The notes under the pieces were generated by a model, which worked only from the letters and a program-made list of their open reading frames with translations, searched no databases and had not been told where the DNA came from. A stretch of DNA of 64,000 bases from Yersinia entomophaga (GTDB taxonomy: Bacteria > Pseudomonadota > Gammaproteobacteria > Enterobacterales > Enterobacteriaceae). The translations under genes and the position numbers were made by a program. Positions 49,052 through 58,957 of this stretch are shown one piece after another; positions within the stretch are counted from its first letter, which is position 1, and every line of letters begins with the position of its first letter. The DNA is taken from NCBI RefSeq assembly GCF_001656035.1, contig NZ_CP010029.1, positions 958,885-1,022,884 of the forward strand, read 5' to 3'.

Positions 49052-50740
49052 TTGGAAAAAGCATGGCTAAAACGTTACCCGGCGGATGTTCCAGCGGAAA
49101 TTGATCCGGATCGTTACTCTTCTCTGGTGGAAATGTTTGAGAATGCGGCGCTGCGTTATGCGGATCAGCCTGCATTTATCAACATGGGTGAAGTCATGAC
49201 TTTCCGTAAATTGGAAGAGCGTAGCCGCGCTTTTGCTGCCTATTTGCAAAATGGTTTGGGGTTGAAGAAGGGCGACCGCGTGGCGTTGATGATGCCGAAC
49301 CTGTTGCAGTATCCCATAGCTTTGTTTGGTATTTTACGGGCTGGAATGGTGGTGGTGAACGTCAATCCGCTGTACACGCCCCGCGAGCTGGAACACCAAC
49401 TGAACGACAGCGGCGCAGCAGCAATCGTGATTGTTTCCAATTTTGCTCATACATTGGAAAAAGTTGTCTTCAACACACAGATTAAACACGTTATTTTGAC
49501 CCGCATGGGCGATCAGCTTTCCGCAGCGAAAGGCACATTGGTCAACTTTGTGGTGAAATATATCAAGCGTTTGGTGCCGAAATATCACTTACCTGACGCC
49601 ATTTCTTTCCGTACCGTATTGCAAAAAGGCCGTCGCCTGCAATATGTCAAACCGGACGTGCTCAATACCGATTTGGCTTTCCTGCAATACACTGGTGGCA
49701 CTACCGGCGTGGCTAAAGGCGCGATGCTAACCCACCGGAATATGCAATCTAACCTTGAACAGGCTAAAGCGGCCTATGCGCCGTTGCTACAGCCTGGGCA
49801 AGATTTAGTGGTAACGGCGTTGCCGCTGTACCACATCTTTGCTCTGACGATGAACTGCCTGCTATTTATCGAGCTGGGCGGGCGCAGCCTGTTAATCACC
49901 AATCCTCGAGATATTCCGGGAACGGTGAAAGAGCTCAGCCGTTATCCCTTTACCGCGATGACCGGGGTGAATACCTTGTTTAACGCGTTACTGAATAACG
50001 AAGAATTCAACAAACTTGATTTTTCCACTTTGCGACTTTCTGTCGGAGGGGGGATGCCGGTACAGAAAGCCGTTGCGGAAAAATGGGAAAAACTGACGGG
50101 CAGGCACTTGCTGGAGGGCTACGGCCTGACGGAGTGTTCACCTTTGGTCACAGGTAATCCCTATGATTTAAAACATTACAGTGGCAGTATTGGTCTGCCG
50201 GTGCCTTCTACCGATGTTCGCCTGATTGATGATAACGGGCAGGATGTTGAAACCGGTATGCCGGGGGAACTATGGGTGCGCGGGCCGCAAGTTATGTTAG
50301 GCTACTGGCAGCGGCCGGAAGCCACTGACGAAGTCTTAAAAGACGGTTGGTTGGCCACCGGAGATATTGCCACTATCGATGATATCGGCTTCTTGCGTAT
50401 TGTCGATCGTAAAAAAGATATGATTCTGGTTTCTGGATTCAACGTTTATCCTAATGAAATCGAAGATGTGGTAGCGTTGCACCCTAAAGTGCTGGAGTCT
50501 GCGGTGATCGGTGTGCCTAATGAGGTTTCCGGCGAAACGGTGAAAGTTTTCGTGGTAAGAAAAGACCCGTCTCTGAGCCGAGACGAATTGCTGACCCATT
50601 GCCGCCGCTATCTTACCGGTTATAAAGTACCGAAAATTGTCGAGTTCCGTGACGAATTGCCGAAATCAAACGTAGGCAAAATATTGCGCAGAGAACTGCG
50701 TGATGAACCTGTTAAGGAGAGTAGCAAAAACGCTGCTTAA
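49052..50740 (+). CDS. fadD: Long-chain fatty acid-CoA ligase
   Basis: A 562-residue AMP-forming acyl-CoA synthetase that activates fatty acids taken up through FadL. The AMP/ATP signature [14 protein letters not shown] is near residue 213 and the fatty-acid motif [26 protein letters not shown] near 430; the end [16 protein letters not shown] carries the catalytic lysine. The chosen start is TTG at 49052, with GGAG seven bases upstream, giving [14 protein letters not shown], matching the unusual UUG start of E. coli fadD. The frame is open from an ATG at 49001, so a longer form is formally possible. Confidence 0.95.
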   Translation: MEKAWLKRYPADVPAEIDPDRYSSLVEMFENAALRYADQPAFINMGEVMTFRKLEERSRAFAAYLQNGLGLKKGDRVALMMPNLLQYPIALFGILRAGMVVVNVNPLYTPRELEHQLNDSGAAAIVIVSNFAHTLEKVVFNTQIKHVILTRMGDQLSAAKGTLVNFVVKYIKRLVPKYHLPDAISFRTVLQKGRRLQYVKPDVLNTDLAFLQYTGGTTGVAKGAMLTHRNMQSNLEQAKAAYAPLLQPGQDLVVTALPLYHIFALTMNCLLFIELGGRSLLITNPRDIPGTVKELSRYPFTAMTGVNTLFNALLNNEEFNKLDFSTLRLSVGGGMPVQKAVAEKWEKLTGRHLLEGYGLTECSPLVTGNPYDLKHYSGSIGLPVPSTDVRLIDDNGQDVETGMPGELWVRGPQVMLGYWQRPEATDEVLKDGWLATGDIATIDDIGFLRIVDRKKDMILVSGFNVYPNEIEDVVALHPKVLESAVIGVPNEVSGETVKVFVVRKDPSLSRDELLTHCRRYLTGYKVPKIVEFRDELPKSNVGKILRRELRDEPVKESSKNAA

Positions 50741-50764
50741 TAGGCTTCGTTACAGGCTCATCAT

Positions 50765-50794
50765 CAACAACGCCGGTCAATACCGGCGTTGTTG
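50765..50794. terminator. Perfect 13-bp hairpin after fadD
   Basis: CAACAACGCCGGT (50765-50777) pairs with ACCGGCGTTGTTG (50782-50794), loop CAAT, followed by TGTCTG. The stem is strong and the T-tail weak. Confidence 0.7.
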
Positions 50795-50830
50795 TGTCTG
50801 TCATAGGCTAACGACCAAGAGAATGATGTT

Positions 50831-51952
50831 TTGAATTATCAGTTGATCACTACCGACGCTGCGTTGCAGCAAGTCTGCGAGCAAGCTCGTAACCATACCC
50901 AGGTGGCTTTGGATACAGAATTTGTCAGAACGCGTACCTACTATCCTCAGTTGGGCCTGATTCAACTGTTTGACGGTGAACAACTTTCACTGATCGACCC
51001 TTTGCCGATCACCGAATGGCAGCCCTTTCGCGAGTTGCTGAAAGACGAGTCGGTGGTGAAGTTTCTGCACGCGGGCAGTGAAGATCTTGAAGTCTTTCTT
51101 AATGCATTTCAGCAATTACCTACGCCAATGATTGATACTCAGGTATTAGCTGCCTTTACGGGTAAAACGCTTTCCTGCGGTTTTGCGACGCTGGTGGCAG
51201 AACTGGAAGGCGTCGAATTGGATAAAAGTGAGTCCCGCACCGATTGGCTGGCTCGTCCATTAACTGAGAAACAGTGCGATTATGCGGCGGCCGATGTTTT
51301 CTATCTATTGCCTATGGCAAAAAAGCTGGTGGATGCCACACTGGCGGCGGGGCGTATGGATGCCGCGCAGGACGAATGCCTGCTGCTGTGTCGCCGTCGC
51401 AGTGAAACGGTAGATCCTGAGCTGGCTTATCGTGAGATAACTAACGCCTGGCAGTTACGAGGTCGTCAGTTGGCATGTTTGCAAAAACTGGCGTCGTGGC
51501 GTTTACGTCAGGCGCGCGAGCGTGATTTGGCGGTCAACTTTGTGGTCAGAGAGGAAAATCTGTGGCAGGTTGCTCGCTATCAACCTACGTCACTCGGTGA
51601 ACTGGATTCTCTGGGCTTAAGCGGTCAGGAAATTCGCTACCACGGGCGCACTTTGCTGGCGCTGGTGGCTGAAGGTAATGCAGTGCCGGAAGATCAGTTG
51701 CCACCTTTGGTCGCCAACCTTATCGACCAGCCGGGTTACAAAAAAGTCTTTAAAGATATTAAAGCATTGATTCAGGCAGTGAGCGAGCGCAGTGGATTAA
51801 GCAGTGAGCTTTTGGCTTCACGTCGGCAAATTAATCAGTTATTGAATTGGCATTGGAAACTCAAGCCGATTGAAATTCGTCCTGAGTTATTAGCCGGATG
51901 GCGCGGTGATTTGTTAGGTAGTGAATTGGAAGAAATACTTAAACAGTATTAA
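50831..51952 (+). CDS. rnd: Ribonuclease D
   Basis: A 373-residue 3'-5' exonuclease for tRNA and stable RNA maturation. The DEDD catalytic residues are visible in LDTEFVRT (D, E), HAGSEDLE (D) and DYAAADVFYLL (D with the conserved tyrosine); HRDC domains follow (ACLQKLASWRLRQARERDL and QINQLLNWHWKL). The start is TTG, as reported for E. coli rnd. Order fadD-rnd-minE is conserved in enterics. Convergent with minE. Confidence 0.95.
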   Translation: MNYQLITTDAALQQVCEQARNHTQVALDTEFVRTRTYYPQLGLIQLFDGEQLSLIDPLPITEWQPFRELLKDESVVKFLHAGSEDLEVFLNAFQQLPTPMIDTQVLAAFTGKTLSCGFATLVAELEGVELDKSESRTDWLARPLTEKQCDYAAADVFYLLPMAKKLVDATLAAGRMDAAQDECLLLCRRRSETVDPELAYREITNAWQLRGRQLACLQKLASWRLRQARERDLAVNFVVREENLWQVARYQPTSLGELDSLGLSGQEIRYHGRTLLALVAEGNAVPEDQLPPLVANLIDQPGYKKVFKDIKALIQAVSERSGLSSELLASRRQINQLLNWHWKLKPIEIRPELLAGWRGDLLGSELEEILKQY

Positions 51953-52132
51953 TCCTATTTAAGGGCAGGGGAACTCTCTTCTGCTCTGAATATTTTATAC
52001 GCGGTAGGATTTTATTTATTTAGCGGTATCAATAATCCATCAAGCTATTAAGACTTTTTTTTGCCAGAAATGACGAAACTCATTTCCGCAGTAACTTCTT
52101 TTCACTGTGTTTATATACAGCCAGGAAAACTC

Positions 52133-52166
52133 AATTACCCCCTGTAAATAAATACAGGGGGTAATT
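52133..52166. terminator. Perfect 13-bp hairpin between convergent rnd and minE
   Basis: AATTACCCCCTGT (52133-52145) pairs with ACAGGGGGTAATT (52154-52166) across AAATAAAT. It serves both directions though the T-tails are short. Confidence 0.75.
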
Positions 52167-52178
52167 AATGCGACGATG

Positions 52179-52448
52179 TCATTTAGGTGTTTCTTCCGTT
52201 TCCGGTAATGTCACGTTAAGTTCTAACACCGAAATATCGTCACCTTTCTGCTCAAACTGAACGTGTAGCATTTCCGGATCGATCTGAATATATTTACAAA
52301 TCACCGCCAATATATCGCGCTTAAGATCAGGCAAATAATGGGGCTCACTGTCCCCACGACGACGCTCAGCGACGATAATTTGCAGCCGTTCCTTGGCTAT
52401 ATTGGCTGTCGGTTTTTTGCGGGACAGAAAAAAGTCTAACAAGGCCAT
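52179..52448 (-). CDS. minE: MinE, cell division topological specificity factor
   Basis: An 89-residue protein that drives MinD off the membrane and creates the pole-to-pole oscillation. It has the N-terminal membrane-targeting start [12 protein letters not shown], the MinD-activating helix [17 protein letters not shown] (near 15-31) and the C-terminal dimer domain. The gene begins 3 bases after minD ends. Length close to E. coli (88). Confidence 0.96.
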
Positions 52449-52451
52449 GGT

Positions 52452-53264
52452 TTATCCCCCAAAAAGGCGTTTCAGGAAGCCCTTCTTCTCTTCTTCAATG
52501 AAGCGGAATGGGCGTTCTTCTCCTAGTAAACGATCAACGGTATCGTCATATGCTTTACCCGCATCTGACTCTTTATCCAGAATAACCGGCTCGCCTTGGT
52601 TAGAAGCGCGCAATACGGATTGGTCTTCTGGGATAACGCCAACCAGCGGGATCCTAAGGATTTCCAGGACGTCCTCCATGCTCAGCATGTCACCGCGACT
52701 CACCCGGCCTGGGTTATAACGGGTCAGCAGCAGGTGTTCTTTAATCGGCTCTTCGCCACGTTCGGCACGACGAGATTTTGAGGATAAAATACCCAAAATA
52801 CGGTCGGAATCGCGAACGGAAGAGACTTCCGGGTTAGTGGTAATGACTGCTTCATCGGCAAAGTAAAGGGCCATTAACGCCCCGCTTTCGATACCGGCAG
52901 GAGAATCACAAACCACAAAGTCAAAATTCATATCGCCAAGGTCGTTCAGGATTTTCTCAACGCCTTCAACGGTCAGAGCATCTTTATCACGAGTTTGTGA
53001 TGCGGGTAGAATATAGAGATTATCCGTGCGTTTATCTTTTATCAGCGCCTGATTCAGGGTGGCATCACCTTGAATGACGTTAACAAAATCATAAACAACT
53101 CGACGCTCACATCCCATAATCAAATCAAGGTTACGCAGGCCGATATCAAAATCGATGACCACGGTTTTCTTACCTTTTTGGGCCAAGCCGGTCGCAATGG
53201 CCGCACTTGAAGTGGTCTTGCCAACGCCCCCTTTACCCGATGTAACAACAATAATGCGTGCCAT
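52452..53264 (-). CDS. minD: MinD, septum-site-determining ATPase
   Basis: A 270-residue membrane-cycling ATPase. Deviant Walker A SGKGGVGKTTSSAAI (near 9) and a C-terminal amphipathic membrane helix EEEKKGFLKRLFGG are intact. With ATP it recruits MinC to block FtsZ rings away from midcell; MinE stimulates its hydrolysis. Operon minC-minD-minE with short gaps. Confidence 0.97.
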   Translation of the reverse strand: MARIIVVTSGKGGVGKTTSSAAIATGLAQKGKKTVVIDFDIGLRNLDLIMGCERRVVYDFVNVIQGDATLNQALIKDKRTDNLYILPASQTRDKDALTVEGVEKILNDLGDMNFDFVVCDSPAGIESGALMALYFADEAVITTNPEVSSVRDSDRILGILSSKSRRAERGEEPIKEHLLLTRYNPGRVSRGDMLSMEDVLEILRIPLVGVIPEDQSVLRASNQGEPVILDKESDAGKAYDDTVDRLLGEERPFRFIEEEKKGFLKRLFGG

Positions 53265-53289
53265 GAAATGGATTCCTTGTTAAAAGGGC

Positions 53290-53973
53290 TTAATTTAGAG
53301 GTTGTATGGTTAAAGCATTATCCAACAGATGAAGACGTGCGGCCTGGCCAAAATAATCGCTTGGAATCTGGTCACTTAACCAATATTGCCCTGCAATAGA
53401 GACTAGCTCAGCGCTCAGATGTGTGCAAAAAATCTGACACTGAGCATCGCCAGAAGCGCCAGCTAAAGCACGCCCTCGCATCATTCCATAGATATGAATA
53501 TTGCCGTCTGCAATAAGTTCTGCACCGGCACTGACACTGCTGATAACAATCAAATCACAATTACGGGCATAAATCTGTTGGCCGGAACGGACAGGAGTAT
53601 TAATGATACGCGTCTTAACGGGGGCATTTTCCGGTGGGCTTACTGGCTCGGGAGCCATCTTTTGGCCTTTACCTTCATTCAGTAATGGCAAACCCGCTCG
53701 AGCAATCGCACGTTTTTGTCGTTCATCCCGACAGCCGCTGACGCCAACAATACGAAGGCCCGCTGAAGTGACAGCCTGCTGAACATCTCTGAAGTTAGCA
53801 TCGTTAGGTAACGTAGCAACATTAAGAACAACAGGGGCGTTTTTCAGAAAAGCGGGAGCTTGTTCCACTTTTTCCTGCAAAGCCTGACGAATTACCTCCG
53901 GCTGTGCATGATGTAAATGCACTACCGATAGGGTAAAACTACTGCCTTTTAACTCAATTGGCGATTGTGACAT
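53290..53973 (-). CDS. minC: MinC, septum site-determining protein
   Basis: A 227-residue inhibitor of FtsZ polymerisation. The N-terminal FtsZ-binding domain (residues 1-105) and C-terminal beta-helix that binds MinD ([35 protein letters not shown]) are clear. First gene of the min operon; 25 bases separate it from minD. Confidence 0.95.
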   Translation of the reverse strand: MSQSPIELKGSSFTLSVVHLHHAQPEVIRQALQEKVEQAPAFLKNAPVVLNVATLPNDANFRDVQQAVTSAGLRIVGVSGCRDERQKRAIARAGLPLLNEGKGQKMAPEPVSPPENAPVKTRIINTPVRSGQQIYARNCDLIVISSVSAGAELIADGNIHIYGMMRGRALAGASGDAQCQIFCTHLSAELVSIAGQYWLSDQIPSDYFGQAARLHLLDNALTIQPLN

Positions 53974-54697
53974 CTATCCTGACTCAGTTTCAGCTACGTT
54001 AAATCCCCGGAATACCATTCGGGGTACGATATTCCGATGTACCTATGCATGTTATAGGTAATATAAAGATAAATCTATCCGTATCAATATATCGAAACCC
54101 TTCAGCAACATTTATTAAAATTCGATTGGAAATTACAGCACAACTTTGGCGTATTCGCTAGCCCACCTCGGCTATATATCTCTGTTACTGGTCGTTTTAT
54201 GTGATAATTGATCCGGTACCAAATCAAATTCACCGGTGTTTGTCTTGTATGTAAAATAGACAGAAAGTAATGTGGCTGAGTCAGTTCTGTCTATTTATCC
54301 CATTGATGTTTTTTCAATAGAAGTTTTTCCGGTTGTATTTTAGTGATAATAAAATCTTCAATTCATATAATTTCAGATCAATCTGAGCATTTATTGTCAG
54401 CCTTGAGTCCAATAGCGAGTTAATTGGGCGAATTATCTGCGATAAAGATCACAGTTCGCCGACGTAGATCTCGGACGTGGTGATGGAGCGGGTTTGGGGA
54501 AATGAAACTGCCGTGACTGATAGCGAGTTTAGTGCTGGCAGGCATGGCGCTTCTCCGCCTTTTCCACTTTAGATGAAGCAGTGCGCCCACTAAAGATAGC
54601 GACGAGATCCCTATTATTTAAGGATTAGTGAGTAATAGCCGGTAATAGAGAGTGGTAGTCTTGAAATTATCACCACGCGTTGGATTAGGAGAGAATA
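53974..54697. other. Long AT-rich gene-free stretch upstream of minC
   Basis: Over 700 bases without a supported ORF. It contains the minC promoter and perhaps that of the broken ORF at 54698. A partial CRP-like sequence (minus strand, TGTGATCTTTATCGCA, about 54438-54453) has one good half site. The length and composition suggest decayed sequence. Confidence 0.45.
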
Positions 54698-55044
54698 ATG
54701 AAGGGAATCTATCTTTACTTAATTCTGTTCAGCGGAGTCGCTTATATCCCTGTTAATGCCAATGTGAGTGATTTGGCAAGCTACGAGCGGGGATTACAAC
54801 TCTTGGGCGAATGGGAGGGGGACAGAGAAAGGGGTATCGGCGCTTTCTCTGCGATGACTCTCCCTTCATTGAAGACGGTTGCCCGGTGGATGCGGGATTG
54901 CCACTACAACATAATGGAACAGAAAAATCGTTTCTTATAACAATTGAAACCCGTCTATGTAGCCATAGGCTGAGTTCGGTGACGTTTAATTATCTGGGAA
55001 TATTGCCAATTTTCAGCAACCCAATGTGGTTATCCACCGTGTAA
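54698..55044 (+). pseudogene. Small secreted protein gene, apparently frameshifted
   Basis: The first frame (54698-54940) starts after TAGGAGAG with a clear signal peptide, MKGIYLYLILFSGVAYIPVN followed by A, then LASYERGLQLLGEW, and then becomes Met/Arg-rich and stops. The overlapping frame from about 54811 continues with FLCDDSPFIEDGCPVDAGLP and three spaced cysteines to a stop at 55044, and reads more like a secreted domain. The switch would occur near the G5 run at 54816-54820 and corresponds to loss of one base. Family not recognised. A sequencing error or genuine mutation are both possible. Confidence 0.5.
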
Positions 55045-55171
55045 AAAAGCAACGGCAACCCTGATTTGACGGCCGCTGGCTCAAGGGCTAAAGTCACTTT
55101 TTCTGATACAGGCGTGGTATAGTCCACGGCTTATACAGGACGTTATTGACCACTTGAGTAGAGCTAAAAAC

Positions 55172-55444
55172 ATGCATTGTGTGATTTATCGAAGCCCTAA
55201 ACGGGATCAAACTTACCTCTATATTGAAAAAAAAGACGATTTCTCCCGGGTTCCTCCTGAATTACTGGCCAGCTTTGGTCAACCCCAGTTTTCCATGATG
55301 TTGTCTCTTTCAGAGCGAAAAAAATTGGCTACCGCAGATATTGAGAAAGTAAAAACTGCGTTGATTGAGCAGGGTTTCTATCTGCAAGTTCCGCCACCGC
55401 CAGAAAGCCTGCTAAAAATGCATTTAGGGACGGATAAAGCCTAA
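55172..55444 (+). CDS. ycgL: YcgL domain protein
   Basis: A 90-residue protein of the YcgL family, recognisable by [26 protein letters not shown] and the [22 protein letters not shown] end. Structure known in E. coli, function not; a link with RNase D (rnd) has been suggested from work in Pseudomonas, and rnd is close by here. A TTG at 55154 is also in frame; ATG 55172 is chosen. Confidence 0.88.
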   Translation: MHCVIYRSPKRDQTYLYIEKKDDFSRVPPELLASFGQPQFSMMLSLSERKKLATADIEKVKTALIEQGFYLQVPPPPESLLKMHLGTDKA

Positions 55445-55577
55445 TTCTCCACCCCGATGAGAAGCCCGGATGCCAGCCTTTGCTGCGCCGGGTATTTCGC
55501 AGGTTTTTTCCCCCTATCGGATTAAATTGATTGGCTGCCTCAAAGTATTGCCAGTAAATAACCAAAGGAAGTGGGTG

Positions 55578-56636
55578 ATGAGGGTTTCGTTACTGACAAT
55601 GTTGTTCGCTTCGGCCGTTTTGAGTGGCGGGTTACATTCGGCTACAGCTGCTCCGGCAGTGACGCCAGATTCGGCGAAGGTCGCAAATAGGTCGACAACC
55701 GTCACCACGCCGGCGCAGCAAGGCCGCGATCCCGCTGAATTCCACGCTTATGTCGAACAACTTAAAATCCAGGCTCGCTCACAGGGAATCACTCAGGCGA
55801 CCTTAGATCAGGCGTTTGCTGACATTCATTTTGTTGACCGAGTGATCAAATCCGATCGCAATCAGTTAGAAAAGAAAGTGACGTTGGATGATTATCTACA
55901 GCGGACATTGCCCGCGCAGAAAATCAAACAGGGAAAACTGTTTCATCGCCGTTATAAACCTCAGTTAGCCCGAGCTAGCGCCCGCTACGGAGTACCTGAG
56001 CGCTATATTGTGGCGCTATGGGGAATGGAAAGTGGCTTCGGTAAAATTCAGGGGAAAGAGGATGTCATTTCGGCGCTAGCTACACTCGCTTTTGAAGGGC
56101 GGCGCGAAGCATTTTTTACCAAGGAACTCATGGCTGCCCTGAATATTATTCAGCAAGGGCATGTCGGTAACCAAAAGCTAAAAGGTTCCTGGGCCGGAGC
56201 CATGGGGCAGAATCAGTTTATGCCATCCTCTTTCCTGAATTATGCGGTTGATGGCGACGATGACGGAAAGATCGATATTTGGACCAACGTCGATGATGTT
56301 TTTGCCTCAACGGCCAATTATCTGTCTAAAGAAGGCTGGAAAACAGGGGAAAGCTGGGGGCGGGAGGTTCTGTTGCCGGCGAATTTCAAATCGCAATATG
56401 TGGGTTTGAAAAATGAGCAGGTGCGCACTTTGGCTGAGTGGCAGCGAATGGGCGTATTACCGCTGAATAAAAAGGCGTTCAGTTATCCTGCATTACGAGC
56501 CTGGGTTATTACACCAGATAATATGCAAGGTCGAACATTCCTAGTTTATGATAACTTTAGAACTATCATGCATTGGAATCGCTCTTACTATTTCGCACTC
56601 AGTATAGGTATGATGGCTGATGGTATTGTACGTTAG
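55578..56636 (+). CDS. Lytic murein transglycosylase, MltB/SLT family 3
   Basis: A 352-residue periplasmic enzyme that cleaves the glycan strand of peptidoglycan to 1,6-anhydro products. A signal peptide ends near SATAAPAV (residue 25). The catalytic glutamate is E151 in ALWGMESGFGKIQG, followed by GAMGQNQFMPSSF, where MltB proteins have GAMGQPQFMPSS. There is no lipobox, so unlike MltB it should be soluble. ATG 55578 is preceded by AAGGAAG; the frame is open upstream to 55470. It is absent from this position in E. coli. Confidence 0.9.
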   Translation: MRVSLLTMLFASAVLSGGLHSATAAPAVTPDSAKVANRSTTVTTPAQQGRDPAEFHAYVEQLKIQARSQGITQATLDQAFADIHFVDRVIKSDRNQLEKKVTLDDYLQRTLPAQKIKQGKLFHRRYKPQLARASARYGVPERYIVALWGMESGFGKIQGKEDVISALATLAFEGRREAFFTKELMAALNIIQQGHVGNQKLKGSWAGAMGQNQFMPSSFLNYAVDGDDDGKIDIWTNVDDVFASTANYLSKEGWKTGESWGREVLLPANFKSQYVGLKNEQVRTLAEWQRMGVLPLNKKAFSYPALRAWVITPDNMQGRTFLVYDNFRTIMHWNRSYYFALSIGMMADGIVR

Positions 56637-56720
56637 CAGAGCGAAATATTGATGACCCGATTGGGATTAACTGTCGATGTACTCTAGAGTTTATCTGTAG
56701 ATGATTTCAGGAGAAGCAAC

Positions 56721-57377
56721 ATGTATCAACATAGAGACTGGCAGGGAGCCTTACTTGATTTCCCGGTAAATAAAGTGGTGTGCGTCGGCAGCAATTATGC
56801 AGATCATATTAAAGAAATGGGCAGCGCAGTACCCGTTGAGCCAGTGTTGTTTATTAAACCTGAAACCGCGCTGTGCGATATTCGTCAACCGGTTGCTATT
56901 CCAAAAGGGTTGGGCGGCGTTCATCACGAAGTGGAATTGGCGGTATTAATTGGAACCCCACTAAAACAGGCCAATGAAGATCGGGTTGCTCGCGCAATAG
57001 CCGGTTACGGTGTAGCGCTGGATTTAACGCTGCGTGACTTGCAAATGGGTTTTAAAAAAGCCGGTCAACCGTGGGAGAAAGCCAAAGCTTTTGACGGTTC
57101 TTGCCCTATATCCGGTTTTATTCCTGTGGCAGAGTTTGGTGACGCGCAACATGCCGAACTGTCTTTAATGATCAACGGTGAAGTTCGCCAACGGGGCAAT
57201 ACCGAAGATATGATTACGCCAATTCTGCCTCTGATTAGTTATATTACGCGTTTCTTTACCCTGCGAGCCGGAGATATTGTGCTGACGGGAACGCCGCAGG
57301 GCGTAGGGCCGCTAAATTCAGGGGATATGTTACAAATTGCTCTGAATGATAAAAGGCTAAACACTCGTATTATCTAA
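56721..57377 (+). CDS. ycgM: YcgM, fumarylacetoacetate hydrolase family protein
   Basis: A 218-residue FAH-fold enzyme. The metal-binding motif [11 protein letters not shown] (near 75) and [18 protein letters not shown] and [12 protein letters not shown] are conserved. Related proteins act as acylpyruvases or oxaloacetate decarboxylases; the substrate here is not determined. GGAG precedes the ATG. It is probably co-transcribed with ycgN 104 bases downstream. Confidence 0.92.
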   Translation: MYQHRDWQGALLDFPVNKVVCVGSNYADHIKEMGSAVPVEPVLFIKPETALCDIRQPVAIPKGLGGVHHEVELAVLIGTPLKQANEDRVARAIAGYGVALDLTLRDLQMGFKKAGQPWEKAKAFDGSCPISGFIPVAEFGDAQHAELSLMINGEVRQRGNTEDMITPILPLISYITRFFTLRAGDIVLTGTPQGVGPLNSGDMLQIALNDKRLNTRII

Positions 57378-57480
57378 TGATTTGCTCGCTGCCCCGGCCC
57401 GCTTGGGGTGGCGAGGCTTGCATCTTCGCTCTAAAGCGTCTATAACGACCCGCCATCACTTACTTACACCGGATACCGAT

Positions 57481-57927
57481 ATGTCACAACTTCCTTTTTG
57501 GCAACAAAAAACGCTGGCCGAAATGTCAGACGCAGAATGGGAATCTCTGTGCGACGGCTGCGGTCAATGTTGTTTAAACAAACTGATTGACGAAGACACC
57601 GACGAAATATATTTCACTAATGTTGCCTGCAATCAGCTAAATATCAAAACCTGTCAATGCCGTAACTATGAGCGTCGCTTTGAATATGAAGAAGACTGCA
57701 TCAAATTAACCCGCGAAAATCTGGTGACCTTTGATTGGCTTCCGCATACCTGCGCCTATCGATTGGTGGGTGAGGGCAAACAATTACCCGATTGGCATCC
57801 GCTATTAACCGGTTCCAAAGCCGCAATGCACGGTGAACGTATTTCTGTACGCCATATTGCCGTGCGTGAAAGCGAAGTTATCGACTGGCAGGACCATATT
57901 TTAAATAAGCCTAGCTGGGCCAGGTAG
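57481..57927 (+). CDS. ycgN: YcgN, UPF0260 cysteine-cluster protein
   Basis: A 148-residue protein with the CxxCxxCC cluster CDGCGQCC at residues 24-31, plus further cysteines in [17 protein letters not shown] and HTCAYRL, implying metal or iron-sulfur binding. Full-length agreement with the E. coli YcgN family. Function unknown. ATG 57481 is chosen over an open frame from 57382 because family members start [11 protein letters not shown]. Confidence 0.9.
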   Translation: MSQLPFWQQKTLAEMSDAEWESLCDGCGQCCLNKLIDEDTDEIYFTNVACNQLNIKTCQCRNYERRFEYEEDCIKLTRENLVTFDWLPHTCAYRLVGEGKQLPDWHPLLTGSKAAMHGERISVRHIAVRESEVIDWQDHILNKPSWAR

Positions 57928-58300
57928 TCAATTGATGAAAAGAATTGTTTTCTTTTAAAAAACCGGGTGCGCCAGTGGTTTATTGTCATTAAAATCCAAG
58001 GTTATTATCATATATAGATCTAGGTTATTTCTTCTTGCTGCGTAGCCATCGTGAGGAGGGGGGTAGCCTTATCATTGCTTGTTTTCACTCATCATTTGAA
58101 ATGCACTTCTTATTGGTCTTTATTATATTTATACAAAAATAAAACTTGCGTTTGATATTTTCCCATTAAAGTAACAATATTCACTTTAAGTTTAAGTTTA
58201 AGTTTAAGTTTAAGTTTAAGTTTAAGTTTAAGTTTAAGTTTAAGTTTAAGTTTAAGTTTAAAGCTTAATGATAAATTTAATGTGAGTACAGCGGTGGTTC
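57928..58300. other. AT-rich non-coding stretch with hexanucleotide array
   Basis: Contains no supported gene. Its main feature is the (TTTAAG) array at 58185-58261. Immediately after ycgN, AAAAGAA/TTCTTTT (about 57940-57957) could form a weak hairpin. Confidence 0.5.
58185..58261. repeat. Hexanucleotide tandem repeat (TTTAAG), about 12.8 copies
   Basis: A perfect period-6 tract of 77 bases with no internal variation, ending in TTTAAAGCTT. It does not lie in an open frame extending to the next ORF (that frame reads TAA through the array), so it is non-coding and ends 39 bases before the ORF at 58301. Confidence 0.97.
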
Positions 58301-58519
58301 ATGATTACTGCTCCTGAGGTGAAACGGTATGGTATGCCTTTCATGATGCAAAGTTCGAAAAATGAAAATATTCTAATTGGTGTGGATCAAGCGGAAAATA
58401 TTGCCAGCCAGCCAGCCAGCCAGTGGGTTGAGTACCAACACGGCGGCCATCCCGGTGAAGCTGCTAAGGGATTTTTTCTAACGTTCAAACTCAGGCTAAT
58501 CAACTTAAGATCAAGGTAA
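58301..58519 (+). CDS. Doubtful ORF of 72 codons containing a GCCA repeat
   Basis: An open frame starting MITAPEVKRYGMPFMMQSS, with no good ribosome binding site. It contains the GCCA tetranucleotide array (translated as ASQPASQ). No family recognised. It may be the remnant of a larger gene, a phase-variable ORF, or chance. Confidence 0.25.
   Translation: MITAPEVKRYGMPFMMQSSKNENILIGVDQAENIASQPASQWVEYQHGGHPGEAAKGFFLTFKLRLINLRSR
58403..58422. repeat. Tetranucleotide tandem repeat (GCCA)x5
   Basis: Five exact GCCA units in tandem at 58403-58422 followed by G. Because the unit is not a multiple of three, a copy change would shift the surrounding frame. Confidence 0.95.
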
Positions 58520-58555
58520 TAGGTATTTGGGTAAGAATAAATTAGGAGTAAATGT

Positions 58556-58711
58556 ATGCTCCATAGAACGAGAGTTTTTAAACTGCAAGGATCTCGTCAG
58601 GCATCTTTTTCTGGTGTTGGTCACAATATTTTGGGGCAAATAGCAAAGGCGGCTTTATCTCTCTATCGTATTGTGAAACCACCAGTCGGCAAGGTCGATG
58701 CTGACATATAA
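58556..58711 (+). CDS. Small ORF, 51 residues, unknown
   Basis: ATG 58556 is preceded at 7 bases by AGGAG (58544-58548), one of the best ribosome binding sites in this region. The product starts MLHRTRVFKLQGSRQASF and is basic. The first 16 residues weakly recall the N-terminus of VapB/AbrB antitoxins (RVFxxGxSQA), but the sequence departs after that. No toxin gene follows. Either a small basic protein or a remnant. Confidence 0.35.
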   Translation: MLHRTRVFKLQGSRQASFSGVGHNILGQIAKAALSLYRIVKPPVGKVDADI

Positions 58712-58898
58712 AAATATGATTCTTATCAGGCAATAAAATGTTATTTAGGGGCGTAACTATCTACTGATTAATTCATCGAATATCATTCGCAACTAGTATT
58801 TGGTAAATTTTAAATGAGATTTTTTATTTGTCACTATATGTGAGGGTCAGTAGGTTCAACACGATTCAACAAATCAAACATTGTTTAATTCGAGAATA

Positions 58899-58934
58899 TT
58901 CCCCTGTTATTTCTGTGTGGAAACCGCAGGGGAA
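58899..58934 (-). terminator. Possible blaA terminator hairpin
   Basis: TTCCCCTG (58899-58906) pairs with CAGGGGAA (58927-58934) just beyond the blaA stop on the minus strand. No T-run follows. Confidence 0.4.
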
Positions 58935-58957
58935 GTCATAATATCGTTAGCTGCTAT

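Noticed and set aside
54438..54453. CRP site upstream of the broken ORF at 54698
   Set aside because: Only one half site (TGTGATC) is good; the other half is poor and the distance to any gene start is over 240 bases.
58185..58261. CRISPR array at the hexanucleotide repeat
   Set aside because: Units are contiguous 6-mers without spacers and there are no cas genes.
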